Shown: positions 9,501 to 18,072, counted from the stretch's first letter. The stretch is 64,000 nt of DNA from Virgibacillus sp. 7505 (GCF_002272135.1 NZ_NPBF01000028.1:1-64000), one strand, 5' to 3'. Made by a program: numbers and translations. Notes: a model not told the origin generated them from the sequence alone.

Positions 9501-9803
9501 TTAATCACCATATTTTTTCCTGTAAATCAGCAATGTTACCAGATATATAATTGAAATCACTGTCAGAAACATTATCGGTGAAATCCAATTACCATTATAA
9601 GAAGTATTCCCCTGAATAGTTAGATAAACTGACTGGGCAACATCTAAGATTAGCATACCCATAACTACAATAAACGCATATGATTGAGCTTTCGACTTGA
9701 TAAACTTCCTTCTTTCATCACCTTTTTGAGAAGATGCTGCAACGAAAATCAAAATTCCGCAAACTAACAAAATGACTGAATACACAATTTTAACCCAATC
9801 CAT
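9501..9803 (-). CDS. Small membrane protein paired with XRE regulator
   Basis: 100 residues from the ATG at 9803, chosen because AGGGGTG lies 8 bases upstream; an in-frame ATG at 9821 has no ribosome site. Three hydrophobic segments (about 3-21, 36-56, 72-92) are separated by a charged loop QKGDERRKFIKSK. This resembles the DUF2178-like proteins often encoded beside one-domain XRE regulators, though the family call is tentative. Function unknown. Confidence 0.6.
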   Translation of the reverse strand: MDWVKIVYSVILLVCGILIFVAASSQKGDERRKFIKSKAQSYAFIVVMGMLILDVAQSVYLTIQGNTSYNGNWISPIMFLTVISIIYLVTLLIYRKKYGD

Positions 9804-9851
9804 TTTCAATTCACCCCTCATCTGAAATGTAAAAAGTATTTGACAATAATC

Positions 9852-9880
9852 ATTGTATGTATTGGCTTTGGAAATGTCAA
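9852..9880 (-). promoter_or_regulatory. Promoter of the membrane protein/XRE pair
   Basis: Minus strand TTGACA (plus 9875-9880) and TACAAT (plus 9852-9857) with 17 bases between, about 50 bases before the start codon. Near-consensus sigma-A promoter. Confidence 0.75.
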
Positions 9881-9957
9881 ATCATTTTTACATTTATAAA
9901 TATAATATGAAGCCAAAGCCTTCAAGTTATATTTAAAAATTACAGAAAGATACAAAT

Positions 9958-10003
9958 GGAAAAGGATCCCGCATATTAGATATATCTAATATGCGGGATC
10001 CTT
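9958..10003 (-). terminator. Terminator of the luciferase-like monooxygenase gene (42-base perfect palindrome)
   Basis: 9962-10003 is a perfect palindrome of 42 bases (arms start AAGGATCCCGCATATTAG). On the minus strand it is followed by TTTT, and it begins 14 bases after the stop codon of the gene at 10018. On plus it is followed by ATAAAAAC, so it is mainly a minus-strand terminator. Confidence 0.75.
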
Positions 10004-10017
10004 ATAAAAACATTATT

Positions 10018-11004
10018 TTACTTCCAAAGCTCGGATAGTAATGTATAGCTGTTTCTGCGTTTTTCCTGATCAAATATGTCGGCTGAAACGATGAGTTCAT
10101 CAAACTGCGTTTTCGCATGGAATGCTTCCAACTCACTGGCTACTTTTTCTTTATCTCCGACGAAGGAGTAAGTCAGCGTATTTGTGACATGGAGCTTTTC
10201 ATGCTCGTTCCAGATATGATCCATGCTCTCGACTGGAGCAGTGGAAGAACCTGAGCGGCCGCGGATGATGCTTAGGAATTTAAGCTTCAATGTTGTGGAA
10301 AGGAATTCCGCTTCTTCATTTGTATCCGCAACGATACCATTCACCGTGACCATTGCATACGGTTTGTCCAGGTAAACAGAAGGCTGGAATCGTTCGCGGT
10401 ATAGACGCAATGCATTGTGCAGCTCTCCTGGTGCAAAATGGCTGGCGAATGCAAATGGCAAACCGAGCATCGCAGCAAGCTGTGCGCTGAATGTGCTGGA
10501 ACCTAATAAGTAAACCGGTACGTGCGTTCCATGACCTGGATGTGCTTTGATTGGCAAGTTGTCATCACCAAGATATTGCAGCAATTCCTGAACATCATCT
10601 GGGAATCTTTCCGCGGCTGTGTGAGCATCACGGCGCAAAGCACGGCTTGTCATATAGTCTGTACCAGGTGCACGACCTAAACCAAGATCGATGCGGTCTG
10701 GGTACATCGTTGCCAATGTCCCGAATTGCTCCGCTACGACTAGCGGTGAGTGGTTCGGCAGCATCACACCGCCGGAGCCGACGCGGATAGTGGAGCTATG
10801 TCCAGCAAGATAGCCGATCAATACAGAAGTTGCAGAGCTCGCAATGCTCGGCATGTTGTGGTGCTCCGCAACCCAGTAACGGTTATACCCTAGTTTTTCT
10901 GTATGCTGAATCAGCTGTTTACTGTTCTCGAAAGCTTCTTTTGGTGTTTTATTGTCTGGTACAGGTGATAAGTCCAAAACCGATAAAGGTGTTCTGGTCA
11001 TCAT
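10018..11004 (-). CDS. LLM-class flavin-dependent monooxygenase
   Basis: Bacterial luciferase-like oxidoreductase of 328 residues (FMNH2/F420-type TIM barrel; here most likely FMN). The MsnO8/YhbW-like signature is clear: VLDLSPVPD at 8-16, [10 protein letters not shown] about 43-52, [19 protein letters not shown] about 78-96, [11 protein letters not shown] about 106-116. Substrate unknown. AAGGAAG lies 5 bases before the first of two adjacent ATGs, so either may be used. It follows the nitroreductase gene by 27 bases on the same strand, so the two flavoenzymes probably share a transcript. Confidence 0.87.
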   Translation of the reverse strand: MMTRTPLSVLDLSPVPDNKTPKEAFENSKQLIQHTEKLGYNRYWVAEHHNMPSIASSATSVLIGYLAGHSSTIRVGSGGVMLPNHSPLVVAEQFGTLATMYPDRIDLGLGRAPGTDYMTSRALRRDAHTAAERFPDDVQELLQYLGDDNLPIKAHPGHGTHVPVYLLGSSTFSAQLAAMLGLPFAFASHFAPGELHNALRLYRERFQPSVYLDKPYAMVTVNGIVADTNEEAEFLSTTLKLKFLSIIRGRSGSSTAPVESMDHIWNEHEKLHVTNTLTYSFVGDKEKVASELEAFHAKTQFDELIVSADIFDQEKRRNSYTLLSELWK

Positions 11005-11031
11005 TCATACTTCCTTTCTGCTTGCTTCTTA

Positions 11032-11778
11032 TTATTTATAATCGAATCCGTTTTGTTTCAGAACGTCTGTCACTTTTCCGTATTCTTTATATCGTTCGGA
11101 ATAGAAAGCAGCAATTCTTTCTGACCAAGGGTGAGCTTTTGTTTCGCCTGTTCGGGCTTTGATAGCGTCTTGCTGTCTTTTGTCCATTTCTTCGACAGCT
11201 TCCTGCTGGTTTTGAACATATGTTTCTTTATGATAGAAAGCTTCCATTGGAATTCGCGGGCTTTGTGCTGGGAGCGGATCTGCCGGGTAGCCGATGGCCA
11301 AACCAGAGATTGGGAAAGCAAGCTCAGGCAGCTCAAGCAGCTCTGAAATTTCGGCTGGGCTTCTGCGGACGCTGCCGATCGGTACGGTGCCAATTCCCAT
11401 GGATTCTGCTGCAGCAACAGCAGTACCGAGTGCAATGCCAACGTCAGTAGAGCCTACTAGGACAGCCTCGATATTCTCCATAACCTCAAGTTCCTTATCG
11501 TGTAGATCTGTTATATGCTTGGCGCGGCTGTAATCCATGCAGAAAACGAGAAAAGCAGCTGCGTCATCAATATGTTTCTGATTACCGGAAAGCTCCGCTA
11601 ACTTTCGTTTTCTCTCTTTGTCAGTAACGACGACAACAGAAACCTGCTGGCCGTTGATCCAGTTCGGAGCTTGGATAGCGGCACCCATGATGGCATCCAA
11701 TTGCTCCTGTGTCAGTTTTTTATCAGTGAATGTCCGTACGGAACGGTGATTGTGCAATTGATTGATGAAGTCGTTCAT
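11032..11778 (-). CDS. NADPH-dependent nitroreductase/flavin reductase (NfrA-like)
   Basis: 248 residues from the ATG at 11778, selected for GAGGAGG 6 bases upstream. FMN-dependent nitroreductase fold with the family start NHRSVRTFTDKKL, the APNWINGQQVSVVVV motif at about 36-50 and GIGTVPIGSVRR in the middle. It reduces nitro/quinone compounds or supplies reduced FMN. Supplying FMNH2 to the luciferase-like enzyme encoded just downstream would be a natural partnership; that is inferred from position. Confidence 0.85.
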   Translation of the reverse strand: MNDFINQLHNHRSVRTFTDKKLTQEQLDAIMGAAIQAPNWINGQQVSVVVVTDKERKRKLAELSGNQKHIDDAAAFLVFCMDYSRAKHITDLHDKELEVMENIEAVLVGSTDVGIALGTAVAAAESMGIGTVPIGSVRRSPAEISELLELPELAFPISGLAIGYPADPLPAQSPRIPMEAFYHKETYVQNQQEAVEEMDKRQQDAIKARTGETKAHPWSERIAAFYSERYKEYGKVTDVLKQNGFDYK

Positions 11779-11866
11779 AATAGCCTCCTCGTTCGTCATG
11801 CGACTTACATGCTCTACGGAATATTATACGTAGGTAAAAGAACAGAAAGCAAAAGAACAGCTTACA

Positions 11867-11907
11867 AAGCAGGAAAGCACGAGCGTATGGCTCGTGCTTT
11901 CCTGCTT
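11867..11907 (-). terminator. Terminator after yraD-like gene
   Basis: AAGCAGGAAAGCACGAGC-GTATG-GCTCGTGCTTTCCTGCTT, an 18-base perfect stem. It overlaps the stop codon of the gene at 11906. The T tract on minus is short (TTTG), and the hairpin may also block leftward reading into the nitroreductase promoter. Confidence 0.65.
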
Positions 11908-12205
11908 AGTCCTTATTCAGTGTCAAAACAGTTTCAGCTGTTTCATTCAATACATGAATCTGCTGGGTTGGCGTTTGCGGGAAGTAATAGCCATGCTTCA
12001 TCATATAGCTGAAAACACGTTCATGCTGTTCGATGTGTTCATGCAGCTTTGCCTTCAAATCAGTGCGCAGCTTTTCATTGCCCGTTTCATTTATAGCCTT
12101 TGCGGTGATGATGATGCCGGTTTTAACGGTAACAAGTAAATCAGTCACAATTACTTGATCTGTTATTTCCCGAGCTGATCCCAGTATTTCGATAAGCTTA
12201 TCCAT
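11906..12205 (-). CDS. yraD: Spore coat protein CotF-like (YraD-like)
   Basis: 99 residues, the same length as B. subtilis YraD. Helical, ferritin-like CotF domain (TDLLVTVKTGIIITAKAIN, then HEHIEQHERVFSYMMKHGYYFP). Proteins of this family are found in spores or their coat and their role is unknown. It overlaps the preceding yraE-like gene by 8 bases, with AGGAGGAACAGC before its ATG, so the two form one unit. Together with the divergent genes to the right it makes up the full set found around adhB in B. subtilis. Confidence 0.8.
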   Translation of the reverse strand: MDKLIEILGSAREITDQVIVTDLLVTVKTGIIITAKAINETGNEKLRTDLKAKLHEHIEQHERVFSYMMKHGYYFPQTPTQQIHVLNETAETVLTLNKD

Positions 12206-12401
12206 GCTGTTCCTCCTGGTTCAGGAAGCGCTGCAGCATATGGATATGACGTTTATCTGCATCCGCTTGGGCTGTGAGCAGCGTTTTGAGTCCATCGTCC
12301 TTCGCTAAGAATCGCATACCTGAGGACTTAGTCAGTGAAAGACAAGCTGTATTCAAAAGCTCCATTGCTTCCATCGTTTCATGTATACCGGATTGATGCA
12401 T
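12198..12401 (-). CDS. yraE: Small spore-coat-like protein (YraE-like)
   Basis: 67 residues; B. subtilis YraE has 65. The pattern IHETMEAMELLNTACLSLTK is shared with the 76-residue protein encoded divergently at 12510 (HETMEVHELLNFKTTSVMK), showing the two are paralogues. Probably pairs with YraD as the two halves of a ferritin-like four-helix unit (inference). RBS GAGGAGG 9 bases before ATG. Confidence 0.75.
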   Translation of the reverse strand: MHQSGIHETMEAMELLNTACLSLTKSSGMRFLAKDDGLKTLLTAQADADKRHIHMLQRFLNQEEQHG

Positions 12402-12509
12402 ACGGATGTGCCTCCTCTTTTAACACTATCTTGTGAGAAAATGGCTGCTTTATACATACATAAAATTATGTGTCGAGGACAAGCTGAAATAGAATAAGGA
12501 GGATGCACG
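12402..12509. promoter_or_regulatory. Divergent promoter region of yraED and yraGF-adhB
   Basis: 108 bases between the divergent starts. ACATAA-AA-TTATGT (12458-12471) is a short inverted repeat that gives a CATANNNT-like element on each strand, resembling a sigma-K -10 (CATANNNTA) with one mismatch. I do not see convincing -35 elements, so a sporulation sigma factor is suggested by the gene content more than by the sequence. Confidence 0.3.
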
Positions 12510-12740
12510 ATGAATGATAATCAACAATTGGCCCCGCATGAAACGATGGAAGTTCATGAGCTGCTGAACTTCAAGACTACGTCAGTTATGAAAGCGAAGT
12601 TCCTGCAAGGTGTTGTGTTCGATCAGAAAATCAAGCAGCTGATGGAGAGAGATGTGGAAACCTCTGTACGCCAAATTCGGGAACTTGAGGAGCTGTACAG
12701 CAAGTCCCAGCTCGTAGAAGAAGGTGAAACAGATGCGTGA
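12510..12740 (+). CDS. yraG: Small spore-coat-like protein (YraG-like)
   Basis: 76 residues (B. subtilis YraG is about 80). Paralogue of the divergent 67-residue protein, with HETMEVHELLNFKTTSVMKAKF at the N-terminal side and an acidic C-terminus. RBS AAGGAGG. It overlaps the yraF-like gene by 8 bases, mirroring the yraE/yraD overlap on the other strand. Confidence 0.75.
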   Translation: MNDNQQLAPHETMEVHELLNFKTTSVMKAKFLQGVVFDQKIKQLMERDVETSVRQIRELEELYSKSQLVEEGETDA

Positions 12741-13116
12741 TTACCTAGATCCAGAAAACGCCAAAGGCATGCCTGATCTGATGGATTCCGCCATTTGCAC
12801 AGAGATGCTTATTACCGCAAAATCAGCAGTCAACAACTACGCAATCGCTATAACAGAAGCAGTAAATCCAGAGCTTCGGCAAACCCTTGTTCGACATTTG
12901 GATGAAGCGATTGAGATGCAGGGCGCTATTTCTGCCTTGATGGCACAGCACAACTGGCTGTTCCCGGCTGACCCTAATTCCCAGTATCCGTTCGACCGAA
13001 CAGCTGCCAATACAGCAATCGATGTGGTAAGTATGGACTTATTCCAATATGATACCGACCGTCTCGGTATGTTTGCGACGCCGACCAATACCGAATCGAA
13101 GGAGAATCAGTTATGA
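12733..13116 (+). CDS. yraF: Spore coat protein CotF-like (YraF-like)
   Basis: 127 residues from the ATG at 12733, preferred over an in-frame GTG at 12724 because AAGG lies 8 bases before it. CotF-type ferritin-like helices: DLMDSAICTEMLITAKSAVN, HLDEAIEMQGAISALMAQHNWLFPA, then a C-terminal extension (PNSQYPFDRTAANTAIDVV). Paralogue of the 11906-12205 product. Its stop overlaps the start of adhB (ATGA), so it is translationally coupled to the dehydrogenase. Confidence 0.78.
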   Translation: MRDYLDPENAKGMPDLMDSAICTEMLITAKSAVNNYAIAITEAVNPELRQTLVRHLDEAIEMQGAISALMAQHNWLFPADPNSQYPFDRTAANTAIDVVSMDLFQYDTDRLGMFATPTNTESKENQL

Positions 13117-14249
13117 AGGCAGTGACGTATCAAGGGATAAAAGACGTTCGTGTAAAAGAAGTGAAGGCACCCTCGATCAAGAAACCGGATGATATCATCG
13201 TCAAGCTGACTGCTACAGCGATTTGCGGCTCTGATCTGCATTTGATACACGGGATGATTCCGAATATGCCGGAGAATTATATCATCGGCCATGAACCGAT
13301 GGGGATCGTCGAGGAAGTCGGCCCCGAGGTAACAAAAGTGAAAAAAGGTGATCGCGTTGTCATTCCATTCAACGTAAGCTGCGGGGAATGCTTTTTCTGT
13401 CAGCATGATTTGGAAAGCCAATGCGACAATAGCAATGAAAATGGTCAGATGGGTGCCTATTTTGGCTACTCAGATAACAATGGCGGCTACCCCGGCGGAC
13501 AAGCGGAATACATGCGGGTGCCTTATGGAAACTTTGTGCCTTTCAAAATACCCGAAAATTCCGAGGTTGCGGATGAACAGCTGATTCTGCTGGCAGATGC
13601 AGGGTCGACAGCTTTCTGGTCAGTCGATAATGGAGGCGTTAAGCCTGGTGATACAGTTATCATATTCGGATGTGGTCCCGTCGGCCTACTTGCACAGAAA
13701 TTTGCCTGGCTGAAGGGTGCCAAACGCGTCATTGCTGTTGACTACATTGATTACCGTCTGGAGCATGCGAAGCGTACAAATAAAGTAGAGATAGTAAATT
13801 TCGAGCAGCATGAGAATACAGGTGAATACCTCAAGGAGATAACAAAAGGCGGAGCTGACGTGGTCATTGACGCGGTCGGCATGGATGGGAAAATGACTCC
13901 AATGGAATTCATCGGCAGCGGGCTGAAGCTTCAGGGCGGAGCATTAGGTGCCTTTGTCATGGCAGCTCAATGTGTCCGCAAGGGCGGCAATATCCAAGTG
14001 ACAGGAGTATACGGCGGCCGTTATAATGCGTTTCCTTTTGGTGATATATTCCAGCGGAACGTCACAATCAAAAGCGGGCAAGCTCCCGTCATCCACACGA
14101 TGCCGTATTTGCATGGATTGCTTCAGGATCGGAAGGTCGACTTGGCTGATATCATCACACATATCCTTCCGCTCGATCAAGCTAAAGAAGGCTACGAAAA
14201 ATTCGATACAAAAACAGATGGCTGTATCAAGGTCATATTGAAACCATAA
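13113..14249 (+). CDS. adhB: Zinc-dependent alcohol dehydrogenase AdhB
   Basis: Medium-chain, zinc-type alcohol/formaldehyde-dehydrogenase-like enzyme of 378 residues, the length of B. subtilis AdhB. Catalytic zinc ligands C38 (CGSDLH) and H60-E61 (GHEPMG). Structural zinc ligands C90, C93, C96, C104 (SCGECFFCQ...C). Nucleotide-binding GCGPVGLLAQ about 189-198. Substrate unknown. The gene is the last of yraG-yraF-adhB; that context, kept from B. subtilis, suggests expression during sporulation. Confidence 0.87.
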   Translation: MKAVTYQGIKDVRVKEVKAPSIKKPDDIIVKLTATAICGSDLHLIHGMIPNMPENYIIGHEPMGIVEEVGPEVTKVKKGDRVVIPFNVSCGECFFCQHDLESQCDNSNENGQMGAYFGYSDNNGGYPGGQAEYMRVPYGNFVPFKIPENSEVADEQLILLADAGSTAFWSVDNGGVKPGDTVIIFGCGPVGLLAQKFAWLKGAKRVIAVDYIDYRLEHAKRTNKVEIVNFEQHENTGEYLKEITKGGADVVIDAVGMDGKMTPMEFIGSGLKLQGGALGAFVMAAQCVRKGGNIQVTGVYGGRYNAFPFGDIFQRNVTIKSGQAPVIHTMPYLHGLLQDRKVDLADIITHILPLDQAKEGYEKFDTKTDGCIKVILKP

Positions 14250-14279
14250 AGGACTGCTCTCCTAGCAGTCCTTTTTTTA
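14248..14279 (+). terminator. Terminator after adhB
   Basis: GGACTGCT-CTCC-TAGCAGTCC with seven Ts. Confidence 0.88.
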
Positions 14280-14322
14280 GTTGTAACGCCCAACAGGAGA
14301 CAAGCCAAATAGAAGAAAAGCT

Positions 14323-16050
14323 TTATGCCAATTTATCAATCCACAGCTTGCGGAAATTCGGGTGGCCGAAGCCGGTCAGCTCAAAATCCTGCAAGAAAGC
14401 AGTATGAGTTCTTTCTTTCATCGGATGGTTCTGGAAGATGATGAGTCGTTCCTGATGAAGGTAGGCTTCAATTTTATCGGCGATGTTATATCTATCCTTC
14501 GTTGTTTTACCGTTTTTGAAAGCTTCCAAATAGGTATCAATCTTTTGGAGGTGAGCTGGGCTAAAGTATGTCCGGAATAACAATGCTTCATTTTTAAAGG
14601 CCCCAATGAATGAAAGCTCTCGGTCAATATTGGCAACTTCGCCCATGAAGGCCATGTCGAATGCAAGCATCTCTTTTTTGTTATAAATACTGTCCAGTTC
14701 ATATTCGCGTAGTTCAAGGATTATGCCATACTTAGCTGCTTCTTGCGACAGCCATTCGGCTTGGATTCCAGCAGACTTATGACGCAGGACACCCACCTTT
14801 AATGACTCACCCTGGTAAGCTGATTTTCTCAGCGCTTCCAGTAGTTTTTGTTCACTTTTCATAGGTGCGACGGATTTCTCAAGGAAGAAGCTGCTTGCAT
14901 GCTTCAATTTACCAAACAGATTCTCCAAGTTTAACTCGGTGAAAATTCTCTCTGTGTCTACTAAGTGATACATAGCTTCCCGGAAATATCTGTCCTGGAT
15001 GATAGAATCACGATGAAAATTGAAGGCAAGGAACCGGAACCCTTGCTCAACTTCATAGTGTGACTGCGTCGGTCCCTGTTGATCGGGCAAACTGTAATTG
15101 ACTTTCTTTTCACCGGGTTTGATACGCCACATTTCGACCCTATCAAGGAAAGGACGCATTTGGAAGTAAGAAGGGAAAACCTCTAGCACAAGTTTTTGCT
15201 CTGTTCTTTCTTTCAATTGATAAGGTCCCGTTGCTACCCATTCGTACTCATTGAAAGGCACGTCTCTTGGAAGGATTGCCATGCTTACACTCGCCATATA
15301 ACGAAGGAAAAACGGATTAGGCTGTGCTAGCTGGAACCGGATGATATAACGATCGATCACTTCTGTCTGCGCTATATCACTAACGAGCCAGTAATATGGC
15401 GAATCCGGTTTGAAGCGGTCTATCGTATAAGCTATATCCTCTGCAGTCATCTCCCGTAAATGATGAAAAAGGACACCTTTTCGCAAATAAAAAATCCATT
15501 CGGTGCTATCTTCATTCGTTTTCCAATGGTGGGCCAGATGGGGGTGTATGCTGTCCGTTTCTTGATCGTAGATTACTAGGGTGTCGCTGATCTGCTCAAT
15601 CAGATGGCTTTCGAAGGTAATCGAGCTTGCGCATGGATCAAGCGTTGTAATCGGCCGATTGAACACGGTACGAAGCGTATCCTGCCCTTCCTGCTGCTGG
15701 TAGCCGAAAAGCTGCTCCAGTTCCGACATATGGGCATACCAGTGACGGGGGATTGGCAGTTGCAGGAGCTGGAAGAGGATAGTGGGTTTATCTTCCTGAA
15801 TGCAGAATTTCATATACTTTTCTACGTCTTCCCGAAAATCGCTCGGAAACGAGAGGATGGACTTTTTGCCTCTGCCCCGTCCAGGCTGATAGCGAAGGTG
15901 CCCAAGTTCCTCCAGCTTCTTCAGTTTGCGGATGACATGCCTTCTCGTGCATTGCCAGATAGCTTCGATTTCCTGCAGCGTACACGATACTTGTCCGTCC
16001 TTTTCTTTCTCGTATAAATGGGCTCGTATGAGGTAGTAGCTAATATCCAA
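14323..16050 (-). CDS. SgrR-like transcriptional regulator with solute-binding domain
   Basis: 575 residues from a TTG at 16050, chosen because AGGAGGGG lies 7 bases upstream; an ATG at 16113 has no such site. The N-terminal 95 residues are a winged helix (IEAIWQCTRRHVIRKLKKLEE, then GRGRGKK). The rest is a periplasmic-binding-protein-like domain of the oligopeptide type (SBP_bac_5): TTLDPCASSITFESHLIEQI, PHLAHHWKTNEDSTEWIFYLRKG, ATGPYQLKE. There is no signal peptide, so it is cytosolic and senses a small ligand. The architecture is that of E. coli SgrR, activator of the sugar-efflux gene setA. Here it is divergent from an MFS gene 101 bases away, the probable target. Confidence 0.82.
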   Translation of the reverse strand: MDISYYLIRAHLYEKEKDGQVSCTLQEIEAIWQCTRRHVIRKLKKLEELGHLRYQPGRGRGKKSILSFPSDFREDVEKYMKFCIQEDKPTILFQLLQLPIPRHWYAHMSELEQLFGYQQQEGQDTLRTVFNRPITTLDPCASSITFESHLIEQISDTLVIYDQETDSIHPHLAHHWKTNEDSTEWIFYLRKGVLFHHLREMTAEDIAYTIDRFKPDSPYYWLVSDIAQTEVIDRYIIRFQLAQPNPFFLRYMASVSMAILPRDVPFNEYEWVATGPYQLKERTEQKLVLEVFPSYFQMRPFLDRVEMWRIKPGEKKVNYSLPDQQGPTQSHYEVEQGFRFLAFNFHRDSIIQDRYFREAMYHLVDTERIFTELNLENLFGKLKHASSFFLEKSVAPMKSEQKLLEALRKSAYQGESLKVGVLRHKSAGIQAEWLSQEAAKYGIILELREYELDSIYNKKEMLAFDMAFMGEVANIDRELSFIGAFKNEALLFRTYFSPAHLQKIDTYLEAFKNGKTTKDRYNIADKIEAYLHQERLIIFQNHPMKERTHTAFLQDFELTGFGHPNFRKLWIDKLA

Positions 16051-16151
16051 GTCGTTTCCCCTCCTAAAAGATGACATCTTTAATGGAATTATACACTTTT
16101 TACCTCTTTTCAACTTCTACATAATGGAAAAAAGAGAGAGGGGGAGCAGAA

Positions 16152-17426
16152 ATGTTCAGAAGTCTGCATCCGAATATTAGAATACGAATTTATACTTCAT
16201 TTATGAGCCGCATGATCGGCAGCATGATCTTCCCATTTATGGCGGTCTATTTTGTACAAGAAATGAATGCGGCAATCGCAGGGATACTCATGATGATCAA
16301 CGTCATTATTCAGTTCCTGGCAAGTCTTTATGGCGGGCACTTAGCCGATCGAATCGGAAGGAAGCGGATGATGGTACTTGGTGAAGCGGCAAAAGCAGCA
16401 GCATTCATCGGAATGGTCTTGGCCAATACACCAAGTTTCACTTCCGCTTCCATAACCTTTGCCATGCTAATCGTGATCAGTATTGCCAGCGGGATGATAA
16501 TGCCAGCCCAAGAGGCGATGCTCATTGATGTGAGTACACAGGAAACTCGTGCTTATATGTACGCTATCAACTATTGGGCAAATAATCTGGCTATGATGAT
16601 CGGTCTCACGATCGGTGGCTGGCTTTTCCAGGATTATATGTTCCGGCTGCTTATCGGATTAGTGCTCATGTCTATCATCACCATGGCTATTACAATGATG
16701 TTCATCCAAGAAACATACACGGTACGCACAACGGCTGGAGAAAAGAAAGACCTTGGATTGAAATCTTTATTCCGGAGTTATCGCAGTGTTGGTAAGGATA
16801 GAGCCTTTTTGCTGTTTGTGCTTAGCGGCATCGCCATCCTATCGCTTGAATTCCAGCGAAGCAATTATTTGACGGTTCGTATGGAGAAGGACATCGCAGA
16901 GATGAGCATGTCTATTTTCGGCTTCAGTTTATCCGTAGATGGACTGCGGCTGGTCAGTCTCCTGACTGTGGAAAATACACTGATAATTGTGCTCTTCACC
17001 GGATTAATCACTAAGCTGATCAAAGGGCATAATGAGCGTCTGGTTATGTATACAGGCTTTATTCTTTTCGGAGCAGGTTTTGCCATCATGGCTGTCAGCA
17101 ACAGCCCATTTCTTTTGGCAGCAGCAGTTCTGATTCTATCCTTAGGAGAACTGATGTATGTCCCAACCAGGCAGAGCATGCTGGCTGAAATGGTCGATGA
17201 TACGAAACGCGGGACGTACATGGCTTTTCACGGCTTTGTGTTCCAATTCGGAAAGCTGATCGGTGCCGCAGGCATCATCATGGGAGAATCGGTCGGCAAG
17301 TACGGAATGGGATTTAGCTATATTGTCTTTACACTGCTTGGCATCTTGTTCTGTGAAATGGCACTGCGCCAGCGGTATGAAAGTGTTGAGCGTGTCACTC
17401 CAAAAGAAAAAACCAAACTTATTTAG
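16152..17426 (+). CDS. MFS transporter, divergent from SgrR-like regulator
   Basis: Twelve-segment major facilitator of 424 residues. The loop 2-3 motif (GGHLADRIGRKRMM, about 61-74) is present. A cytoplasmic loop of about 25 residues after helix 6 (TVRTTAGEKKDLGLKSL) is usual. RBS GAGAGGGGGAG. Substrate unknown. The neighbouring SgrR-type regulator suggests export of a sugar or other metabolite, as SgrR controls SetA in enterics; this is inference from context. Confidence 0.83.
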   Translation: MFRSLHPNIRIRIYTSFMSRMIGSMIFPFMAVYFVQEMNAAIAGILMMINVIIQFLASLYGGHLADRIGRKRMMVLGEAAKAAAFIGMVLANTPSFTSASITFAMLIVISIASGMIMPAQEAMLIDVSTQETRAYMYAINYWANNLAMMIGLTIGGWLFQDYMFRLLIGLVLMSIITMAITMMFIQETYTVRTTAGEKKDLGLKSLFRSYRSVGKDRAFLLFVLSGIAILSLEFQRSNYLTVRMEKDIAEMSMSIFGFSLSVDGLRLVSLLTVENTLIIVLFTGLITKLIKGHNERLVMYTGFILFGAGFAIMAVSNSPFLLAAAVLILSLGELMYVPTRQSMLAEMVDDTKRGTYMAFHGFVFQFGKLIGAAGIIMGESVGKYGMGFSYIVFTLLGILFCEMALRQRYESVERVTPKEKTKLI

Positions 17427-17490
17427 AAATTGGAACAAAAACTTCCGTATCTTCGTATGAAGGGAAAAAAGAATTTGCGGAGGTGCGGCA

Positions 17491-17994
17491 ATGGGGACTT
17501 ATTATATCAAACAGAGAGTATTCAGCTTTAAGGATAGCTTTTCGGTATTCGATGCAGAACAGCAGGAGCTGTACCGTGTCAAAAGCAAACTCTTTTCACT
17601 GCAGGATCGACTTACGATTACCGACCTTGATGATAAGCCGCTTGTTGAAATCAAGCAGCAGCTAGCCTTTTTAAAGCCAAGATATATCATCGAAGAGAAT
17701 GGACAAAAAGTTGCCGAAGTGACCAAGAATTTCACCTTCTTCAAAGCTAACTTCTCGTTAAAGCCGCAAAACTGGAGTCTGCATGGCGACGTTTGGTCGC
17801 ATCAGTACACACTGACGGATGAAAATGGTCCATTGATGCATGTAACGAAGAAGTGGTTCACCTGGGGCGATACGTATGAAATGCAAATAGAGGATGAATC
17901 CCATTTGCTTACGTATATTGCTGTTATGATTGTAATGGATATGGTCTTGCATAATAATAGTACTTTCGCGTTTGATGGGGGCGGCGGGGAATAA
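17491..17994 (+). CDS. LURP-one-related / YxjI-like protein
   Basis: 167 residues of mostly beta structure, starting YYIKQRVFSFKDSFSVFD and continuing with paired strands (YRVKSKLFSLQDRLTITD, VTKKWFTWGDTYEMQI). This is the Tubby-C/LURP-one-like fold of B. subtilis YxjI. A hydrophobic strand TYIAVMIVMDMVLH near the end fills the barrel core as in scramblase-like relatives. Function in bacteria unknown. RBS GGAGGTG. Stands alone. Confidence 0.8.
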   Translation: MGTYYIKQRVFSFKDSFSVFDAEQQELYRVKSKLFSLQDRLTITDLDDKPLVEIKQQLAFLKPRYIIEENGQKVAEVTKNFTFFKANFSLKPQNWSLHGDVWSHQYTLTDENGPLMHVTKKWFTWGDTYEMQIEDESHLLTYIAVMIVMDMVLHNNSTFAFDGGGGE

Positions 17995-18072
17995 GAGGGT
18001 AGCGCACGATGTGCCATCCCATATTCAAAGAAATGTGTAAGAGTTCGAATCCGGACAAAGGGTGGAAAACAT

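Noticed and set aside
9962-10003. 42-base perfect palindrome considered as an integration or operator site
   Set aside because: Position 14 bases after a stop codon and a T tract on the same strand fit a terminator better; no second copy or recombinase gene nearby.
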